DNA of 64,000 nucleotides, taken from positions 771,754 through 835,753 of the forward strand of contig JAGQDJ010000019.1 in NCBI GenBank assembly GCA_022885665.1, given 5' to 3'. The position numbers and the translations under genes were made by a program. Of the stretch, positions 48,670-62,700 are shown piece after piece (within the stretch, counting starts at the first letter, position 1; each line of letters starts with the position of its first letter). Below the pieces are notes generated by a model. It ran no database searches. It saw only the letters and a program-made list of their open reading frames with translations, and was not told where the DNA came from. Source of the stretch: Triops longicaudatus. Taxonomy: Eukaryota; Arthropoda; Branchiopoda; Notostraca; Triopsidae.

Positions 48670-50618
48670 GATTTAAGGGCAAGCCTAAGCTTCTGAGAAT
48701 ATGTAACACTGCTTTGACAAGCCGAAATTGCAAATATAGGTGATGCTTTTCCGAATAACGCTTTTATACCTGACTTTTGCGTCAGATAATAGAATGGTTG
48801 CACGAGGGTCTAAAGACTGGAGTAAATAAGACAAGCGAACTGATAATGCTCGTGTTCCTGTGCAGCGAACTGCGATTTCGAGTTACGTAGTGGTTCCTCG
48901 TAACTCGAAGCTTTCGTCATACGTGTTTGTTCCTCTATGTTCAGGAAAGAATTTGTGAAATGTGTCCTAAAAGCTCTATGTTTGAACACAGCTATATTAT
49001 TAAAATTGATTACACTATTTTTATTAGCAACAATATATTATTAATACATAGATTTGCTTCTTGCTATAAAAGAATAAAGCAGTGTAGTCCGCCTTCGGTA
49101 AGAGCAAAGGTCGGTTGTGATATAGGACATAATAAACTGACGAACGACAAATATGTGAATTAGCCAAACACACCGAAAATTCGAAAGGATTCACAGGACT
49201 TGCTGCATTTTTCTTTATTTTCTTTCTTTCTTTCTTTATTTTTTTGAAAGGGGACGGGTTACATAAGGTACTTGAATTCAGGCGAATTTAATTTCCTCTA
49301 AACTTGTTACGTTGTTCAACTACGGCAAATTTAATAATTAATTTCTACGTCACGCATGTATTAATGATCAATACATTGAAAGCTTACCCACCAATTTTCG
49401 AAAAGTAGTGTAAGCAATCCATGCAGATGCGGAAGCGATTCACGAATAAATATGATAGTTTTTTCCTATTGAAATACTGCGCTTTTTCGACTAAAATGGG
49501 TCTGAACAATTCTAAAGCTGACCTTCATCTTTATAAAAGCTTATCAGTTTTGTCGTAAGTGACCAAACTTGTCATTATATGAGTTTATATGACTTGTCAA
49601 ATAAATACTGGCACTATAAAAACATTTCAATCTTATCAAGTTGCAGTAACAGCTATTAATGTTTTATACAATGTACCGATGAGAAATATATAATTTGACC
49701 AATGACTATACAAATAAATACTGCAAATAACTCACTTAATTATTTCTGATAAATGTCTTGTTGATAAGGAAAAATGATTTATTATAATGCTGTAAAACTC
49801 CAATGATATATGACGCTTATAACACAATAACTTCAAAACTTCGATTTACAAATTTCCTTATTGACAAGCCTAAGGAAAATAGTCCATCACCGTCGCTCGA
49901 ACTCTTTAAGACAAATGAAATCAAATTTTCAGCACCCAGTTTTAATGATCGGTTACTTTCAAGTTCCATTGTTTGTACCATAAATAGTTAAACAATAGAT
50001 TATTGGATCGTCCATACAAGTTAAAGTAATGTAGAACTTTTATGCTTGATTGGAAAACACTTGCCCCTACACTTTTATTTTCATAGGCGAAATACTATCC
50101 CTCTGTGGTGAAAAGTAAATGCTGTAAAAATAAAATTTCTTAAGATATTCATGGCACGGTCTTCACCTAGTCTCGCCGAAGTCAAAGCAGTGCTCTGTAA
50201 CAACGTACAAAATAATAATGGATAAAAAGTAACAACAGCCAACAAGTAGATGAGCATTGCATTTACTGCACTGGTTTGAAATATCACAAGGGTACATATC
50301 ACTTCTCGCGCTCAGTAGCTGAACCCTCGATATCCTCATAACAATATTTCGTTGCCTTTAAAACATTTACACAAAAACAAGTCCAATACAAATTCTAACC
50401 AGCTGAGCACCCTGAAAATTTACCAGCGCCGGTACACTTTCGCTTTACAAACTTTTCGTTTGACATTTGTACTTGCAAAGATTGACAAATAAAACTCGAC
50501 TTAAAATATCTCTAAATCTTGGATAAAATCATAACTAAAAATCTTGCCGCTTTCAATACGAATAAGCATTAGGGCTGAGCAAACACGTTCAACATCGATC
50601 AACAATTCCATAAAACTT
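48670..50618. other. Gap between ValRS 5' end and schnurri 3' end
   Basis: About 1.9 kb, A+T-rich. The right part should hold the schnurri 3' UTR beyond its poly(A) signal, and the left part the ValRS promoter and 5' UTR. No supported coding exon or RNA gene seen. Confidence 0.5.
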
Positions 50619-50624
50619 TTTATT
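50619..50624 (-). terminator. Poly(A) signal for schnurri
   Basis: AATAAA on the minus strand about 95 nt after the stop codon at 50720-50722. Confidence 0.5.
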
Positions 50625-50719
50625 TTTTATCGCTCTCCTTTTTTTTACCAAGTCAACAAAGAAGTAGCGATGGCAGTGCTTTCTAATTTCGCTCCCATCA
50701 ACCAGGTCTCCTCCCTACA

Positions 50720-53700
50720 TCAAGATAATGATTGTCTTTTGTGGAAGAGAATATGATTTTCCAAGGACTGTCTGGTGGTGAAGCCTGCGTCACAAAACTC
50801 GCACACAAACGGCCGAGGTTGAGCATGAGACGATAAATGCTGCTTCAGTTCCAAAGGATTCATACCTTGCTTGCCACACAAATCACAACTTACGCTTGTC
50901 GTCGCCACTGCGACGCTCGGGAAGCTCTCGTTTCTCATCATTTGACTTCGTGGCGATAAGGCGCCAGCCCGGGAGGCCATATAAGCCAACATTGTCTGTT
51001 GTTCCTTGACCCACGTTGGGTTCAGTTCCGCATAGTTCACGTCTGAAGGGACCCGTGACAAATTCAAACTAAAAGACGTAGGCGCAGGAAAATCCAAACT
51101 AAGGCGAACACGACTGTTCTCAGATCGTTGATACGTGGAATACCAGTTGTCAGGAGGTTTAGAGGGTTTGTGCGTTAAAGGATTCCACAAGGTAGTCACG
51201 GAAGTCGTGGCCGGGGAAGCTAAAGTGGAACTGGAAGCTGACATGAAAGAATGCGGGACTGACGGAGTATTCGATTGGCTCGCAACACTTGTACCCGTAC
51301 TGTTACTGATGACGGCACTGCTGCTGTTAGGTACAGGAGCTTGCGGGGGATGTTTCAGCAAAACGTGTTTCCGGAAAGCTTCGTTGTCGGCACATACCTC
51401 GCCACAAGCTGAACAGAGACACGCCGAGGCTTTGTCCATCTCTGGAGGATAGTCGTACCTCGGTTTGGTAACTAACTGACGGATTTCTAAGGCACTATGG
51501 CTACGCGGAGGAGGTCCACGAGCATGACTGGCTGTGATGTCAGATCCAGGGCCACGGATCACACTACTTCCAGGAGCCACGCTGACAGAAAGCTCACTCG
51601 GTTTCAGGTGGGCATGGTTTTCCATGGCAAGGCTTCTCTGAGGACTACTCGAGGTTACTGCATGTTGCGTAAGTGTTTGAACGGATACTTGACGCGAATT
51701 AGTGAATCCATTCGAGTGATCAAGCATATACTGCATTGATTTGCTTGGTGCGCTGGGGACTTTGTCTTCAATTTCGCGCGAGAGCACATGGTTTCCCGGC
51801 CAGACTTTGCTTCGGTGTTCTAAGGAACGTTCGATATCGGGACACGGGTCAGGTAAAGGCTCGGGACACGGTGCTCCATCGGAATCTTCACCATCTTCTG
51901 CTTCAGCTTCGACGTCCCCGTCATCAACTTCGTCCAAATCTTCAGAAGACCCGCTAATGGTCCTGCTGCGATGAACCTCGGCCTGCCATTGTTGCAATTT
52001 GCTGGGATCTTGACGATACAACCGGTGAGCCAACGACTAATTCGGAATCAGAATATAGATTTGAATTAAGAACCAATACGTTATAATACTTTGCAATCCG
52101 TCCTAAACTTTTGTAAAATGTAGGAAAAAAAATAAATAAAAATTTCTCTTCGATGTAAAAATTATTCCACGAAAATTTCTAAGGATGAATTTTTAAACCA
52201 CAAAAAGAATATGAATTTTATAGGCTGCTTATTTGCAAACCATTAAAAATAAGAAAATAAAACACTACAATATAGGCAAGATACTGGAAAAAGGTACCAA
52301 ATCAATAACATGAACTCAAAACGCTATTTTTTTAATTGTTATACGAGAAATATAGAAACTTTCTCTTTGAACTTGTCGATAGCACACGTATCAATTAAAA
52401 AATAATAACTGAAAGATCTACTAGGACCCGGTATACACAAACTCCTTATGTGGGAATTATATGGGAAATCGTAAGACACCATACGGTACAAATGGTTAAA
52501 ACATAATTTTTTTATACATTCTGAAAGTAAGTTGCTGTTTTGGACATCTACTGCACTTGTATTAAGATTTTTTTTTTCACGAAAGCTTGGAATAAATTTG
52601 TAGGCAATGGTTGATTTTTTGCTGCTTCTTTAATATACGGAAAAAAATGAAATCGGCAAGACTAAGTGCAGTAGGTCTGATTCTTTAAAATTTTAAGGTA
52701 AAAAGAGAAATGAAGTTGGACGGGTACTTTTGCCATATCATGCGTGAAATTTTAAGATTCTATTATGTTCGTACTGTGGTGTACCTCTGTCGAGAGTATC
52801 TATTTGACTTCGTTTACACTCTACTGTTACTCAGTGTATCAGACCTGCCCTCCACGGAGGAAGGTGCCCAGGTGTGTACCCTCCTGGAGAACCTACCCTC
52901 CAGGAGAAAGGTGTCTCTCGCTTTTATAAAAGAAAAAATCCTGGAAGACGCGTATGCCTGGGCCGTAAGTGACAAAATGATACATTAATGGATGACTTCT
53001 AGCTTACTTGCAGGCTTTCTAGTGAATTCTGACAATCCGTGGTATCAATTTCGTTCAGGTTCATGCCTGACCGCTCCATTTCAGCGTAAGTACCGAACGG
53101 CAACTTGCCCAAGCATTCCAACTTCATTATATGCATTTTGGACCGCAAATGTTTAGCCAAATGTCCATGAATGCGGAAAGCAATCAAACAATCCGAACAC
53201 TTAAACGGTCTCGGGTTTTCCGTACTCGGAGTTCCAAAGGTGAGGTTCATATTCACCTAAACGAGGAAACACGTGAAATTAAAACCATGTGAATGTGTAT
53301 ACATAAATGAACAGTTTACCTTATTGAAATGACTGACAGAACGTTTATGCTTTTGCAAGTGTCCCTTTGTTCGAAAAGACACCGCACAAGCGTCACAGCG
53401 AAAAGGGCGTTCAAAATAATGGATGTTGATATGCAGTCGCAATTGCGACGGCTTGGAAAATACTTTATTGCAAATACTGCAAGCTGTTTTTCCATCATCA
53501 GTCACCCTGAAAAAAAAAATGATACCACGATTAGTTTAAAATTCGTTGAAATACACATGATAACGAAGTTCAGCTTTACCTGTACGCCGTTGGGACCATT
53601 GCTGCACTTGACGGTAGCAAAAATTCGGCCCGCGGTTTGCCAGAGGTTCCCTCAGCGATAACTAAAGGTACAGACGTTTGCGCGCGCATCATATCGGTTG

Positions 53701-56700
53701 GCACTTGCATTTCTTCACAAACTTCCATTGCATTGCTGCTTAGACTGTCGTTTGGCGTAATTTCCACTTTCGGAAAAGGTACCAATCCAGTGTTGCTAAC
53801 TTTACCGGCGTCACTTACCAAGATCAGGTTACGACCAGACAAAGCGACTGATGTAGCGACATGGGAGGTAACGGCGTCGGAGACGGTTTCAGTCCCTCCA
53901 ACTGGCCTCGAGTTCATATCCGGCGACGCCAAGATCTCGTTCCATTGCTTACGCTTGATTTCGACTTCCTTAACTGCCTTTTCTGTTAAATATATCTGTA
54001 GCATATCACTCTGGCCCGAGGTTGTTGCACCAAGTGTTGCTGGTGCTGAGACAGTTGCTGTGGTCACTGAAGCCGAAACTGACGTGCTAGGACTGGATGA
54101 AGGAAGAGATGGAGCTAAGGTAGTTTCGGGGATATTTTGGGTGGAAATTGATACTGTTGTAGTTTCGTCAAGCCCTGGAGATTTGGCTGGGAAATAATAA
54201 CGCGGGAAACTTGCACTAGAACTGACAGCTTCAGTAGCTGTGGTAGTAATGGAGTTATCCTTGGTGTTGGAAACTGTGTAACTAAGTGATTGCGCCAATT
54301 CCGGTCCCCCTATGTAAGGGTACGTATTGGGCTTGATGCTCAAGGGTGCAATAAGGCCTGCGTCAGCAGCGGCTTTTGCGTTCTGTAACGCATCGGGCAG
54401 ACTGCAGGCGCTTTGCAAGTCTAACAATGAACGCGCCACCTCGCGCTCTGTTTCATCCGCGTCTTCAAACTGATCTTCTTCTTCGTCGTCTTCGTCATCT
54501 TCCTCCTCATCGTCTTCGTCTTCCTCGTCGTCAAAATCATTATCTGAATCCCCTTCCCCTAACTGAGCTTTTAGCTTCCGCAAGCTTTCCTACAAAACAC
54601 GATCGAAGTATTAATGCTCTAGCGTAATTTCGCTTTAAAAAAATTATACGTAAATAAATGAACTGATTACAATACTGAACTTCAAAATAACATAATAAAT
54701 AAAATAAACATAAAAAATCGCGTAACGTACTTGCTTAGCAACGCTTTCTTCATCAATATTGCAATCTTCCACAGCCGTGGGAACAGGAACAATACCCAAG
54801 TCGGTACATTTCTTATGGTGCGCCTTGGATTTCATGTGTTTCGTCAGATTCCCTTTGGTTTTAAAACTAACAATAAAAAAGTTGAGCGTTTTTCATTTTA
54901 GTGATAAAGACGTGTCATTTACCTGAAGCAGCACTGTCGGCAAGTGTAAGGCCTCACGTCAGTATGGGTTCGTATGTGCTTCTTAAGCATGGACGGCTTT
55001 TTACATCGGATTCCACACTCCTCGCAAACATATCGGCCACGACCTAGAAAATTGATTAATAAATAATTAAAAATTATTTGATAAGTTAAAAAATAATAAA
55101 ATTCTAGCGCACCTCTTCCTCTCACGTAAGTATAATCTTCATTCGACTTGAATCCACCTGCAAATATACGGACTCTCTTCGGCAAAACACTCTGTATTTC
55201 ACTCTGTGAAAAGAAAATCAAAATTAAGTTTTACTAGCTTATTTTCGATTTTTCAATATTCATGGTAATTTTTAGCTCCAATACGATCCTAATTTGTAAA
55301 GGTATTTTTTTTTTACATAGACCTTGGAGTAATGACCAGGTATTGAAAGTTGAAGATTTTAAACCAATGAACAGGAAGACGGTTATGAAATGAAGTTGGA
55401 AAACATTAATTTTCATTCTTACAACATCACTAGATTTCTCAGCAGCATCTTCTTCCTTCTTGACTACAGGTTCTGCAGAGTTGACTGACGAATCGGCGCC
55501 GTTACTCAAAGGCACTTGAGGGTTCCCAGGTAGCCCACTTGCCAACTTTCGCCCCTCACTCTCCATCTCGGAAGCACGATTAGCCCGGTCTCGATGGAGC
55601 CAATACGACGAATGCGTGAGTAACAATGGCATCGGGTTATTACTCTGCGCTACAGTAGCATTCCTTGGCCTGTGCCTTGAATCGTACAAAGACATGACTT
55701 GCGTGGGTCTCAAGCCGCACGGACTCGCATCGGCCGGTATTGGCCGAGTCTGCCACTGCGAGTACATCGACAGTTTTTGATCGCACGACTGTAACACATA
55801 CATCGGCTGCGGTCGCGACAAACAACAATAATAAACTCGTGTCGAACATTTCAAGCCCAAGTACGTGTAGGCGTGGCCGTTGAGGTAGTTCTGACTGTAC
55901 GACTTCCGAGGACGCGGCGTCTCAGGACTAACCAACGTCATCCCCGGTCCTGACAGAGTAGGAGTGCCGAGATGATCCATCCCAGTCATGCTGACCTTCC
56001 GGGGCAAAAACGTACCCGGTTTTAGCGGTAACGTGTTCGGTCGCAAAAACTTCGATCCCCCTTCTGTAGTCGTAGTCGTCACAGTCGAGGTGGTACTCAC
56101 TGTCATCGTACAGATGGCAGCACGCTCACTAGATGTGGTGCACGGAGGCGGGGACTGGACCGTAATTTCCGGAATACGGTACTGCGTTGCAGGTCCGGGC
56201 ATGCCTGGTACTTCCGGTGGGTGTGGTACCGCTTTGGTGACGGGGATAATGGACAACGAAGGGTCAAAATTCGTGGTAGGTAAAAAGAAGTTACGTGAAG
56301 CTCCGGTGAGGGCAGGTTTCGCGCTAGAAACAACTTGCCCAGCGGAATTAGACCGTACGACTTTTTCTTGAACCTGTACAATCCCACCACCGCTATTCAG
56401 ACCCGAATTGGCGATGGATACCAACAAAGTAGACGAGGTATCATACGCAACTTTGGCTTGTTCGCCAGTTTTCTCGTCCGGTGTCACCCCCGTTGCGTCG
56501 ATACGCAAAATACGTTTCTCATTACCGTCACAAATCTGCACCTGTCCGCCAAAAAGCTGTAACGAGGTCGATTTGGAGGGTTGGGACGCATTCAGATCCT
56601 CGTGGCTTCTCAAAGCTGGCCAGTTCGAGCCCAGATTCGCTACCAAGACACTATTCCGCTGCTCGTGCAAGGGAATGAGACTCACGTTGTTGGTGCTGGT

Positions 56701-59700
56701 GCTACTTTGGCCACTAGTTGGACGGACCGGTACGGCCGTCAACCGGCTAATGCTCAGATTCAGTACCCCGCTTTCCGATTCCGTAGTGCAAGTCCTTACG
56801 CCACCTGCACTACTACTGCTAGTATTACTGGTCATACTGTTGCTACGGTAGTACTTCTGATAATCTCCATGGCTTGAAACCGGAGCCGGTAAAGAAGTTG
56901 CTCGAGCAGCCTGGTCCGTTTCATCTCGCGGTAAGTGGTTTGCCCTGTTCATAAGCAGCAAATCCTTGATAATTGAGCCCTGGCTCAGCTTAGGGCTGTA
57001 GCTCGCTCCCGAAGCGGCCATGATGGCGTTACTAAGGTCAGCACCTGGGTAAGATTCAGGTCGATTTTCGAATCTCGGGATTTTGGCGGGCGATGCGGTT
57101 AACGACAGTGCCGCGCTTTGGGATGCCACGGGACCCTCGGAATGGCACCGTTTCCTGTGCAGATCCTCGCTGGCAGCTAAAGCGTTGCAAATACCGTGTC
57201 CTTGGCTAGGTGGCGCGTTTTTCCCCGAGTACTGAATCACCGGACTACTCCTGGACTCTTCCAGTCGGGCGACCGAGAAGCTTGAACTTCGCTCTCGGTT
57301 ATGCTTGGTCGTTTCATCTGGCCCGGACGGCGTTGTGGTTAATACGAGCGCTCTACTGATACTCTTATCTTTGCTGGTTTGCCTCATAAACCGCTTGGCC
57401 CAGACTGGATCCCTCGTTTCCACTATTGCTTCGTTATCGCTGATAATTTGACTAATTCGGGCTTGGAGCGAGCCAGGGCTCGGTAACGACCGCGCGATCA
57501 TTGATGCTGATGAAACGACCGTGGCTGCGGAGGATGTAACATAAAGGGAGTATGATGAAGATGTAGGAGGAGTTAATGAAGATGATGAAGACGCAGAGGA
57601 AGAAGAAGGGGTTACCCTTGCCCATGTGGCACACGACAGGTTTTCGAAGTCATTGGCGATGTTGGTAGCCACAGTTGTAGGCACCGTTGGACTGACTTGA
57701 CTACTTCTTACTACTGGATTGGCCTCTTCATTCCCTACACCTCTAAACTTTGGTTTATATAGCTTTCTGTCCGGCGTAGCCGCCTTGGTAGAGTTGTCCG
57801 CTGCGCAGGGTAACCGTGTTTCTTTGTTAGCCCCTTCGGGCGCGGTAACTTTAGGGGGAGTAGCTTCAGTGGCATGGTTGAGCATGGAAGCTACCGAATG
57901 CTTGAAAGGCGTATGTTGTCCTGCCTTTTGTTGCTGACTCAACTGACTGGTACTGGAAGCATCGCTCAACGCTGCGAGGTCTTCGGAATCTTCTTCGTCC
58001 GTGGCACCATCTTCTGTGCCACTGAAGCAGACATCAGTCATGGTGGGTGCGGTTTGTCCCAAGGACTCAAGTTTGAGCACGTGGGCGCGGGACTTGCAAT
58101 GTTTATACAAATTGCTCTTGGTTTTGAAGGCAAAACCGCAGGGCGTGCAAGGATACGGCCGCTCATTAGTGTGCGCTCGCAAGTGTTTTTCCAGAACGCT
58201 TGGTTTGGCACACGCGTGTTGGCAAATGGGGCACACATACTTGCCAGTACCTTTTTTCCCCGACTCGCTCTCCTCTTCGGCGGCTTGGATCGCCACGACC
58301 ACCGCCTCTCCGCCATTTTTCTCACTTTTGACGCTCAGTGTCACTTCTGGCGCGCCGGGTAAGGCGGCAACGTTGGTGACGCTTTCGACCGTCACCGGCG
58401 AACCTTGGGTCTGCGCATCGTTTTGAATTGGCGCCGCGACTTTTTTGAACTTCTTGTGCAAATAGCCAGGCAAATCCCCCGGCTCGGACTCCGACACCGT
58501 TCGCGCAACCATGGAGATGAAGGCAGGTACAACGGGCGGGGCTGAATTATTTTCTTCAATTTTCTGACCGCCAACTAAAAGGGAAATTTTTATTAAAACT
58601 TGCTATTCTGTATTTGAAAAATGACAACAAAGAAACAAAACATAAATTTCATGGTTAGCACCGCCTATTCTAACTACCACGCACCGTGAAAAGGAATGTT
58701 TCTTAAAAACTTCCATGTATTCTTATTTGCAAATTAACTGCAAACATTAGAACAAATACTCATTATAATCTCACAAGTTCTAATTGCACAATCATGTATG
58801 GTATAACTCGAGTACAAGAAATTCATTGGAAAAAGTAAAAGACAAGTAGCCGACCATGGAGAAAGTTTCGGGAGAATAGGCATTACTACTCTTGAACAAT
58901 GTAGGTTAGAGTTTCCGGTATTCGCCTGTTAGTTTGGTGCAAATAAGATAGACACAACGGAATCTTTTAAAATTATACAAGGTACCTATATAAAATAATT
59001 AACTTCATTACAAACAATTCTATACATAAATAATTCCTTTATGAATGACTGAATTAACTCGACAAATACGTACGACTATTTCTAGAATTATTTCACATGG
59101 ATTTGCCCTAAAATTAGATTTAGTAATTAGTCTTGTACCATTTTACGTAGTTTAGTAAGAATTACCTATGTCAGCTTCCATCCGACTCGCTTTCGCATTT
59201 AAAGGCGGTCGCCCACGTCTGCCTCGACCACTGCCGCGTTTCAAAGCATCAGTCACAGTATTTGCAGAGGAATTCACTGTAACGAAAATACACTGTGAGA
59301 AAAAGGAACAACGATCATTCCATGACGCAGCGGTGCCGGTCTCCTTGTTTATAATTGCCAGTCCTGTGACTGCATTCCCTTACCAATCATTCCTTTTTCG
59401 TATGCGCAAGGAAACTGTGATTGGACTTATTTCATTGATAACTGCTCCCATGAGTTGGAACACTTTTTATCAAGTTCCTAGCCACTGCCACGCCTATTAC
59501 GATACGGTATGGCACGACGTTAGACCCAAGTTCAAGCACAAGGAACGCACAACAGTTTGCGATACTTTCTTTTTGTGTTTATCAAAGTCGCCCCCCGAAT
59601 ATTCTTGATCATTACATAAACCTTATCATCAAGCTCAAAGTTTAAAAAAAAAAAATTAAATCCGAAATAGACACATGACTCCCCCCCCCCCCGCTCTTCA

Positions 59701-62700
59701 GGGACTTGGAGGTTTTCAACGTTTCTGTCGTCCAGCTTGTAATAAAATCGCACGGTCGCTAACCTTTCCGGAATTCCTAAATAAGAAAATCCCCTCCAAC
59801 CTTCTCATAGAGACAAAGGTAACCCGATGAAATGCGTTGTGTCGTAGGCGATGCGAACTCCACATAGTTCTGAGGAACTTTTCCAGAGAAATGAATGAAG
59901 CAAAAGCTTCAAGAAATGGTAGGCCAATTCCCAGAACCCCCGAGTTCCTTCATCGCTAAAAACTTTCGGCAGCCTACGTCCGCTTGGACTTCCTACCATT
60001 GCGACAAAAGCCATGCCCTTAAGCCCCGCCTCCCAAGTTTTTCTTCGGGGGAGCCTCTCCTAAGCCCTCAAGTTGCTATAGTATTGTATAGTAAAGTGAA
60101 GCTACGTTTTGGTCCAGGGCAGATGGAGCGGGTGAAGACTCGGTGGGCTGCTGGGTGAGTTTCAAGTGGGGACGGCCAGCAGGCGTCTGTCCGGCGCCAT
60201 TCTGTCCGGGCCAGCGACGTGGAATGCGGGGAACAGCTTGCCAACAGGAGGAGCGTACGGGAGAAAACCGCGAAGGGTATGCAAATAAGGCCGAAGGGGG
60301 AACCTTAGAACTAAGGGGGAGGATTAGGGAGGACGGTTTTTATTCTCCTGGCGCGCCACCTCCCTTTTTTATTATTATTATGCTGCCTGGAAAACCTTAA
60401 ACGTTCCGTTATGACACAAGATTGTATAACTGGAAACCTAAAACGTACTGGGAACAAGCTTGACCCTTAAAAAACGCTAGAATCCTCCGTAAAGAGATTC
60501 TGCATGTTTATATAAACGTAGCGCTTCTTTGGAGTGTGGTTTCCTTCTTTTGTGGACTATGACACATTGTTTCTATGACCTTCTTTCTCCCCGTCAAAGA
60601 ATCTCAGCATGGCTTTCTGATTCTCTCGTTTTCTTTCGTAGCTTTGTAATTTTAGCTTGCCTTTCCAGTTGCGGTTCCAACAACCTTCCAGCAAGGTTGT
60701 ATGCACTGGCATGCTGAGGTATGCTCTCGCCAAAGGGAAACCACGCCACAGCACAAGGGGGAGGGCCAAGGGGATGCCCAAACTCACGCGTGCGTGAGCT
60801 AATTTGCATACGGTCACCTACTCTACGCCTCCCTCTTATTCTTGGCCTTTACAAGCCTCCCCATTTTTTTACCTTTTCAGAGTTTTTCTCTCTCTCCCTT
60901 TTCACGGGAGTTTCAAGTCCGTGTCAAGGCTCTCGGAATATCCCCCCCTCGGGCTAATCAATATCATAATCGCAAAGTTTAAAGCTTTTAAATGTTCGAA
61001 GTCGCGGTGAGCTCAATAATGACGACATCATTAGAACGACTGGGATTTAAAAATAGGGGGATTGACTTGTCCTAATGGGAAATGAGGGTCTCTATGGCAC
61101 ATGTTTCATCCTTCCCCTTCTTTGACATTCCCCATCCTAAGCATTCCAGAATGGGGCCAAAGCTACAAGCAAAAAAGACGAGTCGGCCAAAGCTACAAGC
61201 AAAAAAGACGAGTCCAAACGAAGGATTTCCTGGTGCTCCCGCTGTCTTCTCTAAAGGAAAGCCCTCCCCCCTTACCCCCCAACAACTTCTCTTCAGTTTT
61301 TCTATTCCTTCCCATTCTCTATTCGTACGTCAGAATCCATCAAATTAAAAGTTCTTTTTAAAAGAAAAAAAAAAAAACATGACCGTGGAAAAATATTCGA
61401 CGGTAACCGAAATTCCCACAGAGCCGAAACCAATGTTGCTTTGAAGTTCGAATAACGCAAATTTTAATATTTTTTTCTTATGAACCCCGGCGTGATTCAA
61501 TGCTCGCTACCATTTCTACATCTTTGAACTTAGTAGTTAAAATGATTTGTTTTAAAACCAAGTTCAAACATGCAAAGAAACGGCAACGAGCATTAGTTCA
61601 CATTTGGGATCATAACAAAAAGGCGTAAGCCAAGGTGATGATTCTTTAAAAAAAATTCTTTAAAACAAGGTATCAAAGAGAAAAACAAATTAAATTGCGC
61701 TTTACAACCAACAAGTTGCATTTTCAAAAACTTAAACGTATACTATAAAAAGGCAGTATTTTTAGATTTAAAAATTAAGATGAATGATTGACTATATTTT
61801 AAAATAACACAAAATTACTGTCACAAATACAATAAAGTTGTACTATAAAACTAAAAATAATTACAATAAAGCACTAAGAACCTTAAAAAACAGTTACAGT
61901 GGTATATAGGCAATGTGCTTGTAACGTAAGGTAAAAAAATGGTCGCCTTCGTTTTCCTCGTTGCATTTTTTCTTCTCTATTTTGGTCCTCCGCTATCACC
62001 TATTCGTATGTTAAAAGCCAACGGGCCCTAACGCCACTCCAGTAACGTTTGTTCTTTTCGGGCTAGGAAAAGACGCAGTCTGGACCCGAGTCTAGCACGG
62101 CGCTGTGCCAAGGTTTTTGGCCTTCCCAATCCCAATTATCTTATGCACTCTAGACCGTGCATTTCATCTCCTCTTGGTGCCTCGCTTAGCCCACCCACTC
62201 ATTTTTTATCCTCACCGAACTCCGCGATCCCCACTTTTCCCTTCTTCTTTCCACCTCCTACTCATTAAAAACAAACGTGTGGAGATGTAAATGTGACGGG
62301 CTCAGGATTATAACGTTCGACGTGTCTTTTTTTCTTTCCTACTCTGACAAATTCCACTGCATGGAAAAAGAACCTTCCAAGCAACGCAAGAGGATTGGTC
62401 TTTTTGTAATCCTCCTTATTTTATCTCTTTTTGGCTAGTACGTTTATCCTTCTACCCATGAGCAAAACAACTCCATAGATGGGAACTCGTGGAAATATTT
62501 CTCTTTAAAAAATCTTCATAAAGCGCACATGCTCTCGTGGATAACCAATTTGGTCTACCGCAAATTACCAATGCTATCCCCCTTTCATAAGACGCAAAAT
62601 TTCCTATCCAGCAAGTGATTCTGGGAAAGGGTAACCAAAATAGCATGCATGTTTGGCTTTGTACCCCCCCCCCCCTTTGTGTTGAATAAAAAAAGGTTTT

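Noticed and set aside
53637..54197. 186-codon + strand frame
   Set aside because: Antisense shadow of schnurri exon 7.
59168..59608. 146-codon + strand frame beginning with a basic Pro/Arg-rich stretch
   Set aside because: Its basic start is the reverse strand of the schnurri AT-hook exon, and the rest has no similarity to anything known.
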